DNA from: Aequorivita antarctica
Lineage (GTDB): Bacteria; Bacteroidota; Bacteroidia; Flavobacteriales; Flavobacteriaceae
NCBI RefSeq assembly: GCF_007997155.1
Contig: NZ_VORT01000010.1
Coordinates: forward strand, 124,001 to 188,000
Length of the DNA stretch: 64,000 bases
Direction of reading: 5' to 3'
Part shown: in pieces, positions 1-8,536 of the stretch
Layout: every line of letters starts with the position of its first letter
How positions within the stretch are numbered: the first letter of the stretch is position 1
The notes under the pieces: generated by a model
What the model saw: the letters and a program-made list of their open reading frames with translations, nothing else
The model's database searches: none
What the model was told of the DNA's origin: nothing
Made by a program: the position numbers and the translations under genes

Positions 1-949
1 AATTTCTCGGAATGGTTAGGGCATCTTCTTTTGTGTTGATCAAAATATTAGCCTCTGCCGTAAGATTTGGAAAAAGAGCGCCAGGTTTTTTAGTAAAGAT
101 TGCTTCAGCCTGAAAGGAACGCGTTCTTATGTTCATCATTGGATCAATAGTGATAATTTCAGCTTCAAACACCTGATTTTTATAACTGTCCATCCTAATA
201 AGTACTTGCTGGCCTTTCTTTACTTTTACGATATCAAGCTCGTCAATGCTCAATTCTATAATAAACTCATCTGTACCAATTACAGCTTCGGGTTCTAGGC
301 CATTTGTTAACTCGCCTTCCTCTTTGTTAATTTTGTAAACCACACCATCTACCTCGCTTCTTATAATGAAATCATCTTCCATTAGCTTTGCGATTTCTAA
401 ATTGTTCTTACTTTGGTCTGACAGCAGTTTTAACTGACGTTTTAAGTCCTGATAATTAGTACTGGCACTAGCTAAATCTACTTTAGCGTTTTCAAAACTT
501 AATTCCCTTTGTTCAAGTTCTACCTTGCTTCCTATGTTATTGCTCCATAGATTTTTTTGCCTATAGTATAACAGGGAATCATTTATGCGTTTTTTAGTTG
601 CCATATCAATGGCTTTTCCTGCATCCTGTAATTTGTCGGCATTTAATTTATAGTCGGCAGTAGCTGAGGCAAGCCGCGCATTTTCAGTAGCTATTTTTAA
701 ATCTTTATTATCCAATTGAAAAATCGGGTCGCCCTTTTTTACCTGCATCCCTTCTGTGACAAATATTGTTTTGATTATGCCACTAAACCTACTGTACACT
801 TCGTACTGCTTATTGCTTTTTATAAACCCCGAGGCGTAAACGCTTTCAGTAATGCTTTTAACTTCAGGTGTAATGGACTCTCTTTTGTTAGTGCAGGATA
901 GCGTTAAGTAAATAAATACTGAAAGTAGAAAAAGCAGTTTGTAATTCAT
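1..949 (-). CDS. HlyD/RND-type membrane-fusion adaptor lipoprotein (3' end beyond the window)
   Basis: The first 316 residues are visible; the gene runs off the left edge, so the C-terminus is missing. The start at 949 gives a lipoprotein signal peptide with a lipobox ending in LTLSC (Cys19). Residues about 35-80 read as the first half of a biotinyl-lipoyl domain (V-Y-A-S-G-F, G-M-Q-V-K-K-G-D-P). A long charged helical stretch (about 80-190) fits the alpha-hairpin, and the returning lipoyl half and beta-barrel follow (F-I-I-R-S-E-V-D-G-V-V-Y). This is the layout of the periplasmic adaptors that link an inner-membrane ABC or RND pump to an outer-membrane TolC-like channel. The pump genes would lie to the left and cannot be seen, so substrate and pump class are unknown. 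Confidence 0.85.
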   Translation of the reverse strand, partial: MNYKLLFLLSVFIYLTLSCTNKRESITPEVKSITESVYASGFIKSNKQYEVYSRFSGIIKTIFVTEGMQVKKGDPIFQLDNKDLKIATENARLASATADYKLNADKLQDAGKAIDMATKKRINDSLLYYRQKNLWSNNIGSKVELEQRELSFENAKVDLASASTNYQDLKRQLKLLSDQSKNNLEIAKLMEDDFIIRSEVDGVVYKINKEEGELTNGLEPEAVIGTDEFIIELSIDELDIVKVKKGQQVLIRMDSYKNQVFEAEIITIDPMMNIRTRSFQAEAIFTKKPGALFPNLTAEANILINTKEDALTIPRN

Positions 950-1014
950 TAGGCTAGGGTTTGTTTTTTAAAGGGTTTATTCTTGGGAGCAATTCGTTTT
1001 TAATTGTTGGAGTT

Positions 1015-1545
1015 TTATCTTAATTCTATTTTACCTATCAAAAGTTTGAACTTCTCATTTTTTTTGTTTCCTATTAAAAAGGCGATCTCTTCAATATAAT
1101 CTTCAGAAAAATTTGGTTGATCAAGCCTTCTTCCCCTAAAAGAAGGATACATATCTTTTAAATCAATTTCTATTTCTTGCCATTCTCCCGAGCTTTTAAA
1201 GGGTGCTATGTATGAATAATAATCTCCTGAACTGGATTTTATCCTAAATTGATATTCCTTACCATCACCTCTAAGTCTTAAAACAACCTTAGTGCATTCC
1301 TTTACTTGTATTCTTTGAAATCGATAACGCACAGAAGAAAAACCTCCATTGTTTTCCATGGATACATTGCCTTGGAAAACACCAAAACCATCGGGATTTA
1401 ATTCAAATGTGCTTGATGACCTTCCACCCATCACAACATCATCTAAAATTACCCAGTCTTGAATGTCTGATTCTTTGTTAAAATCAAAAATTACTTTTGA
1501 GGCCATAGAAGAAAATAAAATTATCATACAAATAAAGAATTTCAT
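1015..1545 (-). CDS. CIA30 family protein
   Basis: 176 residues. A short hydrophobic N-terminus (MKFFICMIILFSSMAS) looks like a signal peptide. The rest matches the CIA30 (complex I intermediate-associated protein 30 / NDUFAF1) beta-sandwich: V-I-F-D-F near residue 18, W-V-I-L-D-D-V-V-M-G-G-R-S-S near 31-44, G-N-V-S-M-E-N-N-G-G-F-S-S-V-R near 59-73, and a C-terminal I-G-K-I-E-L. Bacterial members are thought to be carbohydrate-binding-like folds; their function is not established and the mitochondrial complex I assembly role should not be carried over. It lies downstream of no close partner: the adaptor gene on its left is 65 bp away in the same direction. Confidence 0.8.
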   Translation of the reverse strand: MKFFICMIILFSSMASKVIFDFNKESDIQDWVILDDVVMGGRSSSTFELNPDGFGVFQGNVSMENNGGFSSVRYRFQRIQVKECTKVVLRLRGDGKEYQFRIKSSSGDYYSYIAPFKSSGEWQEIEIDLKDMYPSFRGRRLDQPNFSEDYIEEIAFLIGNKKNEKFKLLIGKIELR

Positions 1546-2168
1546 TATAACTCGTTTTTAAATCATTTACAATAATCTTAGCTAATTCAGAAGCCCGCTA
1601 TTTTAGAACTAAACCTTTTCAGTTTATGAGGTCTTGATCTCATTTTCAAGCGATGTACTGGGCCTTTTGAAGTGTAATTACATGAACAGTAACTTGTTCT
1701 TTCTAAATCAAGTTCCTATCTATAAATATAAGGAAATTTTTGGAGTTAACAGCAATAACAAGGGCTTTGATTTAATGCTCAATGCCAGTGTTTACAATCA
1801 ATTAAAAATTATATAAACGTTTTGTCTTGTCCTAAAAACAATTCGTGGATACTCCATAGCAAAGTCATTAAAATGTAAGAAAAAAGTCATTTTTTCCTAC
1901 AAAATAAAATACTTCTTTTTGTAGCGATTAACGAAGAGCTGTGAGTGACCAGAGAATGAGATTTGGCCTGGGCTCGATCAGACAATTAATAAAAAACGAC
2001 TAAGAAATATTAAGTGGAACTTTAACGCTTATTGTTTATACTATAATTATTCAAAAAAAGCATTTACAGCCTTTCCCTCATCCAAACCTTCCGTTCCCTC
2101 ATTCCTTATTTTACAGTCCTGTTTTGTACGGTAGTTTTACTTCAAGTTTAACACTAAAACCACATATT
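1546..2168. other. 623-bp gene-free stretch
   Basis: This lies between a leftward gene (start 1545) and the rightward VWA gene (start 2169), so it must hold both promoters. I see no convincing coding sequence. A 60-codon open frame at 1634-1816 has no recognisable content. Positions 1874-1901 form a hairpin-like inverted repeat with 12-base arms (one A-C mismatch) around a GTCA loop, mostly A/T. No clear TAnnTTTG promoter was found close to either start. Confidence 0.5.
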
Positions 2169-4061
2169 ATGAAAACACTTTTCACTCTTTTAGCAGTTGC
2201 GTTGCTGAGCTTTCAGCTTCACGCACAAACAGTAACCATTACAGGTATAGTATCTGATGACACTGGGCTTCCGTTGCCTGGAGTAAATGTTATTATTAAA
2301 AAAACAAGTAAAGGCACCCAAACGGATTTTGATGGCAAGTATAGTATTGAAACTCAAATAGGACAGAAATTGGTTTTCTCCTATGTTGGTTTCGACACTA
2401 AAGAAGTTAAGGTTAGAAAGTCGGGGGAAATAAATATTAGTTTAAATCCAGGTTCTGCTTTGGATGAAGTCGTTGTTACGGGATATGGAGCAACTAGAGA
2501 GAAAAAATCTATGAGTTATTCGGTGACCACAATTAATAGCGAATCCTTCGATAGAAAGCTACAAGGAAAAGCCGCGGGTGTTCAAGTTACAAATGGTAAT
2601 GTAGGAGCAGCACCATCTGTGGTTATGCGGGGCACTGCTTCCAATTTTTCAAACCCAGTATCCGACAATGAATCCTACGGCCGTATAGAAGAAAACATTT
2701 TTAAAAGCGTTTCTACCGCGCCACTTTCTACCTTCTCTATAGATGTAGACAAAGCAGGCTACAGCAACATCCGTCGAATGCTCAACAACGGACAGGAAGT
2801 GCCGCAGGATGCCGTGAAGATTGAAGAAATGGTGAACTATTTTGCCTATAACTACCTAGAACCCACAGGCAAGGATCCATTCTCAATTACTGCAGATGTA
2901 GTAAACTCACCTTGGAATCAAGATGCCAAGTTGGTGCGAATTGGTTTAAAAGGAAAGGATATTTCTATGGACAATGTGCCGCCTTCAAACCTAGTATTCT
3001 TATTGGATGTTTCTGGCTCTATGGAAAGCCCAAACAAATTGCATTTACTGAAAGCAGCGCTAAATGTATTGGTTGATAAGCTAAGAGAAAAAGACAAAGT
3101 TTCCATTGTGGTTTATGCAGGTGCTGCTGGCTTGGTGCTTCCTCCAACTTCAGGCGCAGAAAAACAACTAATCCGCAATGCAATAGAAAACCTCAGTGCA
3201 GGAGGTTCTACTGCCGGGGGTGCCGGTATTCAGCTTGCTTATAAAGTCGCGGAAGAAAACTTTAATAAAGGTGGCAACAACCGCATAATCCTAGCCACCG
3301 ATGGCGACTTCAACGTGGGGGCATCCAGCGACCGTTCTATGGAAGACTTAATTGAGGAAAAACGCAAAAGCGGTGTATTCCTAACCTGTTTAGGTTTTGG
3401 AATGGGTAACTATAAAGACAGCAAAATGGAAACCCTAGCCGACAAAGGCAACGGAAACCATTCCTATATTGACACTATGCAGGAAGCACAGAAAGTATTG
3501 GGCACAGAGTTCTTCGGAACGCTTTACACCATCGCTAAAGATGTAAAAATTCAAGTGGAATTCAACCCTGCCAAAGTACAGGCCTACCGTTTAATTGGTT
3601 ACGAAAACCGTTTGCTAAACGATGAAGATTTTAAAGACGACACCAAAGATGCAGGCGAATTGGGCAGCGGCCACACAGTTACCGCTTTGTATGAAATAAT
3701 TCCCGTTGGAATAAAGAGCAAGTATTTGAAGGATATAGACAACTTGAAATACACCAAGCAAACCAATCAGAACTATACTGATGAAATGCTTACCGTAAAA
3801 TTCCGCTACAAAGAACCCGATGGCGACGTGAGCAAGTTGATTGTAAAAACAGTGAAAGACGATAACAGCTCTATGGAAAGCGCTTCAGAAGACTTGAAGT
3901 TTTCAGCAGCAGTTGCCCTCTTCGGAATGCAGCTACGCAATTCTGAATTTATTAACACCAAAAAGAAAGAAGACGTAATAGCCCTGGCCGAAGCAGGTAA
4001 AGGAAAGGATAAAGACGGCTACCGCGCCGAGTTTATCCGCTTGGTAAAAAGCAGTAAGTAA
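2169..4061 (+). CDS. VWA-domain protein with N-terminal carboxypeptidase-regulatory-like domain and plug-like segment
   Basis: Started at 2169 (MKTLFTLLAVALLSFQLHAQ) because this gives a clean signal peptide; an in-frame ATG at 2124 would add 15 unlikely residues. 630 residues. Order: signal peptide; carboxypeptidase-D regulatory-like beta-sandwich (about 20-95, T-G-I-V-S-D-D-T-G-L-P-L-P-G-V-N-V); a stretch like the start of a SusC TonB plug (V-V-V-T-G-Y-G, then G-K-A-A-G-V-Q-V, about 110-160); the YfbK-type N-terminal region (Y-G-R-I-E-E-N); a VWA domain with an intact MIDAS motif D280-x-S282-x-S284; and a DUF3520-like C-terminus. VWA proteins of this type bind divalent metal and partner proteins in the envelope. 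A strong terminator follows directly. The function is unknown; the architecture is clear. Confidence 0.85.
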   Translation: MKTLFTLLAVALLSFQLHAQTVTITGIVSDDTGLPLPGVNVIIKKTSKGTQTDFDGKYSIETQIGQKLVFSYVGFDTKEVKVRKSGEINISLNPGSALDEVVVTGYGATREKKSMSYSVTTINSESFDRKLQGKAAGVQVTNGNVGAAPSVVMRGTASNFSNPVSDNESYGRIEENIFKSVSTAPLSTFSIDVDKAGYSNIRRMLNNGQEVPQDAVKIEEMVNYFAYNYLEPTGKDPFSITADVVNSPWNQDAKLVRIGLKGKDISMDNVPPSNLVFLLDVSGSMESPNKLHLLKAALNVLVDKLREKDKVSIVVYAGAAGLVLPPTSGAEKQLIRNAIENLSAGGSTAGGAGIQLAYKVAEENFNKGGNNRIILATDGDFNVGASSDRSMEDLIEEKRKSGVFLTCLGFGMGNYKDSKMETLADKGNGNHSYIDTMQEAQKVLGTEFFGTLYTIAKDVKIQVEFNPAKVQAYRLIGYENRLLNDEDFKDDTKDAGELGSGHTVTALYEIIPVGIKSKYLKDIDNLKYTKQTNQNYTDEMLTVKFRYKEPDGDVSKLIVKTVKDDNSSMESASEDLKFSAAVALFGMQLRNSEFINTKKKEDVIALAEAGKGKDKDGYRAEFIRLVKSSK

Positions 4062-4103
4062 TTCTGAACTATAGTTTTGTGAGGTGGTTTGGTTTTTTTG
4101 ATG

Positions 4104-4133
4104 GAAAGAGCGCGAAAGCGCTCTTTCTTTTTT
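4104..4133 (+). terminator. Rho-independent terminator of the VWA gene
   Basis: A perfect 10-bp stem (4104-4113 with 4118-4127) closed by a GAAA tetraloop is followed by a T run at 4128-4133. It sits 43 bp after the stop of the VWA gene and also separates it from the convergent gene ending at 4132. The T run is only on the + strand side. Confidence 0.9.
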
Positions 4134-6558
4134 AGTAATTTACATAAACCCAGCCGATAAAAGCCTCGGGATATTTGGGGTCGTTTAAAACCAAAACGTA
4201 ATAATATATACCCACTGGCACTGTGCTTCCTGTAAAGAGAAGGCCTTGTGTAGCTACCCCATCCCAAAAGCCATCGGCGTTGTGGGCAGTGTGTATTAGG
4301 TTGCCATCGCGTGAGTAGATATTCAGTTCAAAGTTTTCGTATATGTTTAGGAGATTGCTTATTTCAAATTCATCATTGATGCCATCATTATTGGGTGAAA
4401 AGCCATCAGGGATAAAAGGAGCACATTTTTCCGTAGTCAATAAAAAAGAAGCGGTGGCAAAACAGATATCGTTTTCCAAACGCAAATAAATTGTCTGTGG
4501 GTCGTTACCGTTTTGATAATCAGTTGGATTGGGAATAGGATTAGTGTTTTCCAAAGCATTTTGCATAGTAGTAAAATACTGCACCACATCATCTGCCCCT
4601 GTTCTTATTAAATCATCTTGTACAGTTAAATCGAAAATAGCAGTATGAAAACCTTTGTCGCATTCCAAAAGATTCGGCAAATTGGGAATAGGAGGGATGC
4701 TTTCAAAAGAAATGGTTTGGGTAAAACTATTGTTATCCTCCCGAAGTTCTTCCACAGAGCCGTTGCCGTTGCCGTCATCATCTACAACAGCGATAATTGT
4801 AAAAGTATCTGGTAAACTATCGGGGAGTATCAGTTCTACTTCACCATTTTCACTTCCGCCAATTGGAATGGCTTGTTGCGTTTGTGAAAGTGCCAACAAC
4901 CCCCCATCAACATAAAACGCTATCGAGGTATTGGCTGGTAAAGCTGCGGTGGCTTCTAAATTATAGACTGTAAATGGTAATAGCAGTACCCTATCGCGAC
5001 AAGCAGAAATTTCAGGAAGTTCTATAGAGGCATCAGGCAAAGGACAGGTGAGTACTTCCACCGTAAAACTATCAATTAGAAAACAGTCAGGGTTTGAAAC
5101 ACGGATGTAAATAGTTTGTGGGTTTTCAGTATTTTGAAAGGTTTCAGGGTTTGGAATTGGGTTTAAATTGTTCTGCGCATCGGGTTCCGTAAAGTGAAAA
5201 CTCAATGTGTAAATAGGATCTATTTGGGAAGTGACTTCGGTAAGATCGAAATATTCTTCGCCAACAACATCACAAGTTTCCAGATTGTGAATCCCTGTAA
5301 TTACTGGGTTTAGAAGTAAATGGAATGGTGCTTCATCTTCATTGTTATCTTCGTTTATTTCATCGACTATTCCAGTACCATTACCAGTATCGTCAACTAC
5401 AGCTTTCAGTATAAAATCGGCTTCAATATTGTTGGGAATAGTGAACGTAATAGTTCCGCTTTCCTGTCCGTCAATAGGAATAACAGCAAAGGTTTCACTT
5501 TGTGCTACCAAAGTTTCGTCTGCATAAAAAGCAATAGGTGTTCCCGCAGGTAAAAAATCGGTACTGTTTAGGTTGTAAACGGTATAATCTACTGTAAGCT
5601 CCCGATTGCCACATTCCGTCCCGCCAATAATACTATCCATGGAAATGGTTGCATCAGGCAATTCGGTGTTTAGGACGGTGATAATATTATTCACCATTAC
5701 AAAATCCTGTCCGCTTGTTAGTTGGATAGTCGCCGAAGTATCGCCTGTATTTATATAATTTGAAATAGGATACACATCAATATCCATATTGTAAAGCACA
5801 TCACTGCCCGTAAAACTATTGGTGCCATTAAAGGCATTGTCCGCAGGGTTAAGTGGTGGATTGCTAAGAATATTTCCATTGATTCGGAGGGTTTCGTTTA
5901 TTGAAATCTCGCGATCCCCTTCCCAAGCCAGAAAACCAATCTTAGCGCCTTGAGTATCCAGCACCATCAGGTTGTCTAGCGTTATGTTCAAGGTTTGGTT
6001 ATTTGCCGAAACACTTTCCAGACCGTCAAAAACATTTATTTGGTTGTTGGGTAGCGTATTGTCTTCATAAATCACCGTCACCGCCCAACCGCCAAAGTTG
6101 GTGCCTGAGCCTGGCGGACTGCAATAGGCTGGAATTATGAGGGTAAGATCTAAATCGGAGAGCGTGTAATTGCCATTGCCCGTGGTTTGGATTTGCTCAG
6201 TAACATCGGCAAATGCTGAAAAGTAAATATATTCATTGCCACCACTTGTAAAGAGCAAATTAAAGGTTCGTTCCGCGGTGATGGGAGTTTGATTAAAAGT
6301 AACATTAAAATCCCCAGGGCCAGAACCAGCCCAATAGAGATAAGCGGCAACCACTTCTTGGTTTGGTTGCAGTTGAAAATCGGCACTACTGCTGGTAAGA
6401 ATAAAACATTGACCACCTTGGCCGTTTTCTTCAACGTTTAACGTATTTCCAAAAGCGGTGTAGTCGTAATGCCCGTTAAACTGTTTATACAGCGCAATGT
6501 CCTGTGAGAAGATCACGGTTGAAAATAAAAGGCAAAGTATGAAAAGGTAATGCTTCAA
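4132..6558 (-). CDS. Large secreted protein with two CARDB-like repeats and a type IX secretion (CHU_C, type B) C-terminal domain
   Basis: 808 residues. N-terminal signal peptide (MKHYLFILCLLFSTVIFS). The first 290 residues are a beta-rich region with W-A-G-S-G-P-G-D-F. Two related blocks follow (about 300-500 and 510-700). Each contains a CARDB-like adhesion module with F-x-V-Y-N-L, I-A-F-Y-x-D, E-x-N-E-D-N-N or E-L-R-E-D-N-N, and then P-I-P-N-P and P-Q-T-I-Y-x-R. The last 95 residues are the gliding-motility-associated C-terminal domain (F-I-P-D-G-F-S-P-N-N-D-G-I-N-D-E-F and ending W-V-Y-V-N-Y), a type B signal that sends proteins through the type IX secretion system to the surface. It is most likely a surface adhesin. 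The gene stands alone between convergent and codirectional neighbours. Confidence 0.88.
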   Translation of the reverse strand: MKHYLFILCLLFSTVIFSQDIALYKQFNGHYDYTAFGNTLNVEENGQGGQCFILTSSSADFQLQPNQEVVAAYLYWAGSGPGDFNVTFNQTPITAERTFNLLFTSGGNEYIYFSAFADVTEQIQTTGNGNYTLSDLDLTLIIPAYCSPPGSGTNFGGWAVTVIYEDNTLPNNQINVFDGLESVSANNQTLNITLDNLMVLDTQGAKIGFLAWEGDREISINETLRINGNILSNPPLNPADNAFNGTNSFTGSDVLYNMDIDVYPISNYINTGDTSATIQLTSGQDFVMVNNIITVLNTELPDATISMDSIIGGTECGNRELTVDYTVYNLNSTDFLPAGTPIAFYADETLVAQSETFAVIPIDGQESGTITFTIPNNIEADFILKAVVDDTGNGTGIVDEINEDNNEDEAPFHLLLNPVITGIHNLETCDVVGEEYFDLTEVTSQIDPIYTLSFHFTEPDAQNNLNPIPNPETFQNTENPQTIYIRVSNPDCFLIDSFTVEVLTCPLPDASIELPEISACRDRVLLLPFTVYNLEATAALPANTSIAFYVDGGLLALSQTQQAIPIGGSENGEVELILPDSLPDTFTIIAVVDDDGNGNGSVEELREDNNSFTQTISFESIPPIPNLPNLLECDKGFHTAIFDLTVQDDLIRTGADDVVQYFTTMQNALENTNPIPNPTDYQNGNDPQTIYLRLENDICFATASFLLTTEKCAPFIPDGFSPNNDGINDEFEISNLLNIYENFELNIYSRDGNLIHTAHNADGFWDGVATQGLLFTGSTVPVGIYYYVLVLNDPKYPEAFIGWVYVNY

Positions 6559-6620
6559 AAAAACAAAGGGGTTGATTGCTTGCTAAATATAGACAAAAAA
6601 TCAACGGGAAGCATTGTTTT

Positions 6621-7457
6621 TTAAAGGTCTCTTTTCTTTAGGATGGCGTAGGACCAATAGATAAAAAGGGTTGTCCATACAAGCACAATTATAATATTGA
6701 CTGCGCTTACGTTATAATCTTTCGTGAAATTTTCACCCAATTGATTGGCGGCAGACTGTATTGCTCCCAAACGGCTTAGCGGTTCCTTTATAAGGTTAGC
6801 CATTGCATTTAATGGGAAGAATTGTGCAACATTGTCAGCAATGTCTGTATCCTTAAAAAACTGCCATTTCATCAAGCCGTAGAGCAGCCATTCAGCAATT
6901 TGCCAAACAATTAAAAAGCCCAAGGCAAAAGCAGATCGTTTCACTAAAACTCCAAGAAATAAACAAAATGAGAAAAAGGCTACCAGTTTTATGAAATAAG
7001 CACCAATGTATTCCATATCACTAAAAATGATACTTATTTCATTATAATCAGAAAAACTTAAGCCTAAAATAAGAGATACCAAGAAGATAAATACTGTAGA
7101 AATTCCCGCAAAGAGAAGCACCGTGAGAAATTTTGAAAGTACAAATTCCTTTTTGCTAAGTCCGTCAATAAGATTTTGTTTTAAGGTTCTATAGCTATAT
7201 TCATTGCTCATCATAGAAACAATTACGATGGCCAAAAATAATTTCAAGATGGCCGCCATATACGTATTGAAATGCCAGATATACGGAAAGTTAAAAATCC
7301 CTTGATCAGCCACACGGAAGTGAAAATCACCAAAATTGAATTCAATGGAAGCAATCAAGGCGATAAAAGTAATGAGTATAAAATATATAATGGAGATAAC
7401 CTTGGCCGACCGGTTATAGCGCAGTTTTTGTAGTTCTATGTTTAGCAATCGTAGCAT
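6621..7457 (-). CDS. ABC-2 type transporter permease
   Basis: 278 residues with about six hydrophobic segments: one near the N-terminus (V-I-S-I-I-Y-F-I-L-I-T-F-I-A), then segments near 70-85, 115-135, 150-180, 190-205 and 250-270. The N-terminus L-R-L-L-N-I-E-L-Q-K-L-R is typical of ABC-2 permeases, which usually begin with an amphipathic helix. It lies 5 bp downstream of the ATP-binding gene in the same direction, so the two form an exporter operon. Related pairs export lipids, antibiotics or peptides; the substrate cannot be told here. Confidence 0.85.
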   Translation of the reverse strand: MLRLLNIELQKLRYNRSAKVISIIYFILITFIALIASIEFNFGDFHFRVADQGIFNFPYIWHFNTYMAAILKLFLAIVIVSMMSNEYSYRTLKQNLIDGLSKKEFVLSKFLTVLLFAGISTVFIFLVSLILGLSFSDYNEISIIFSDMEYIGAYFIKLVAFFSFCLFLGVLVKRSAFALGFLIVWQIAEWLLYGLMKWQFFKDTDIADNVAQFFPLNAMANLIKEPLSRLGAIQSAANQLGENFTKDYNVSAVNIIIVLVWTTLFIYWSYAILKKRDL

Positions 7458-7462
7458 GCTGC

Positions 7463-8359
7463 TTAGTTTTGTTTGGTTAGTTCAAGAAATTGTTCTTCAA
7501 GGCTTTCCTTGCGTTTCACAAGGTGTGAAAGGCTAATGCCTTTTTCAAAAAGAAGTTTGTTCACTTCCGAAGCATCCATAGGTGCGTTGAGGTAAGCGAT
7601 TAAAAATTCGCCTTCACGTTTTACGATGCCAAAGGCGGGATTCCCTTCCAAAGCAGTTTGAAGTAATTCCATATTGTTGCTTTGCATCGTCAAGAAACCG
7701 TGACTGGCGTTCATCCCGTCCACACTGCCGGAATAGAGGCTGACTCCTTTCCGAAGAATAACTACATGCGTACAAACCTTTTCCACTTCATCCAACAAAT
7801 GCGAAGCCAAAAGAATAGTAGTTCCCTGCGAAGCAATAGTTCTGATTATTTCCCGAATCTGATGGATTCCTTGTGGGTCCAATCCGTTAGTAGGTTCATC
7901 GAGAATCAATATTTCGGGATCATTCAGTAAGGCCGAAGCGATTGCCAATCGCTGTTTCATTCCCAAGGAAAAGGCACTGAACTTGCTATCTTTTCTGTCT
8001 AACAGTCCAACAAGCTTTAATTTTTCAGTAATCTTTTCTTCGGAAACCTCTTTTATTTTACAAACCAGTTGCAGGTTTTGTACCGCCGTCATATAGGGGT
8101 AAAAGTTGGGGTGTTCAATAATGGCGCCCACTTTCTTTAAAGCATTGTGGGTATCGATGTTGCCGTCAAACCATTTAAAGTCGCCGCTGGTTTTGTTCAC
8201 TACATTCAGGACAATACCCAAAGTGGTGCTTTTCCCGCTGCCGTTTGGGCCAAGAATGCCGTAAACGTTGCCTTTTTCAATAGAAAAGGAAAGATTGTTC
8301 ACAGCTGTGAGCGCGCCATATTTCTTGGTGAGATTATTTATTGTGAGAATATTTTCCAC
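7463..8359 (-). CDS. ABC transporter ATP-binding protein (GTG start)
   Basis: 298 residues. Walker A G-P-N-G-S-G-K-S-T at 37-45, signature S-L-G-M-K-Q-R at 131-137, Walker B L-I-L-D-E at 151-155 with the catalytic Glu, and switch His186 in L-A-S-H-L-L-D-E. The signature replaces the usual SGGM with SLGM, as is common in BcrA/CcmA-type subunits for ABC-2 exporters. A C-terminal extension of about 80 residues follows the ATPase core, as in drug/bacitracin-type exporters. The start codon is GTG (8359-8357). It is the first gene of a two-gene operon with the permease. Upstream, 8435-8469 carries an array of imperfect 7-bp repeats. Confidence 0.9.
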   Translation of the reverse strand: MENILTINNLTKKYGALTAVNNLSFSIEKGNVYGILGPNGSGKSTTLGIVLNVVNKTSGDFKWFDGNIDTHNALKKVGAIIEHPNFYPYMTAVQNLQLVCKIKEVSEEKITEKLKLVGLLDRKDSKFSAFSLGMKQRLAIASALLNDPEILILDEPTNGLDPQGIHQIREIIRTIASQGTTILLASHLLDEVEKVCTHVVILRKGVSLYSGSVDGMNASHGFLTMQSNNMELLQTALEGNPAFGIVKREGEFLIAYLNAPMDASEVNKLLFEKGISLSHLVKRKESLEEQFLELTKQN

Positions 8360-8434
8360 AGGATAGTTTTTGGAAGTTGTTGTATGTTTGACGAATGGGT
8401 TGGAGATTTGTTACAATTTTTTGAAAGCGATTAT

Positions 8435-8469
8435 GATTAGCGAAGAGCGAAGAGGGATTAGGGATGTGG
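8435..8469 (-). repeat. Five imperfect 7-bp repeats upstream of the ABC operon
   Basis: On the + strand the units read GATTAGC, GAAGAGC, GAAGAGG, GATTAGG, GATGTGG. Read in the direction of the ABC operon they are C-rich and use nearly the same words (CCTAATC, CCTCTTC) as the array at 9245-9307 that precedes the rightward PPIase gene. Confidence 0.8.
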
Positions 8470-8536
8470 AAGTTATTTAAGGAGAAAAAAAATATGTATT
8501 ATATATTGCTTAAGTTGTTTTTCACCTCAGTTTTTT

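Noticed and set aside
1634-1816. 60-codon open frame in the gap before the VWA gene
   Set aside because: No recognisable motif, no upstream start signal and unusual composition; kept only as a possible remnant.
8147-8440. 97-codon frame opposite the ABC ATPase start
   Set aside because: Antisense to the Walker A region of a clear gene; composition is that of the reverse strand.
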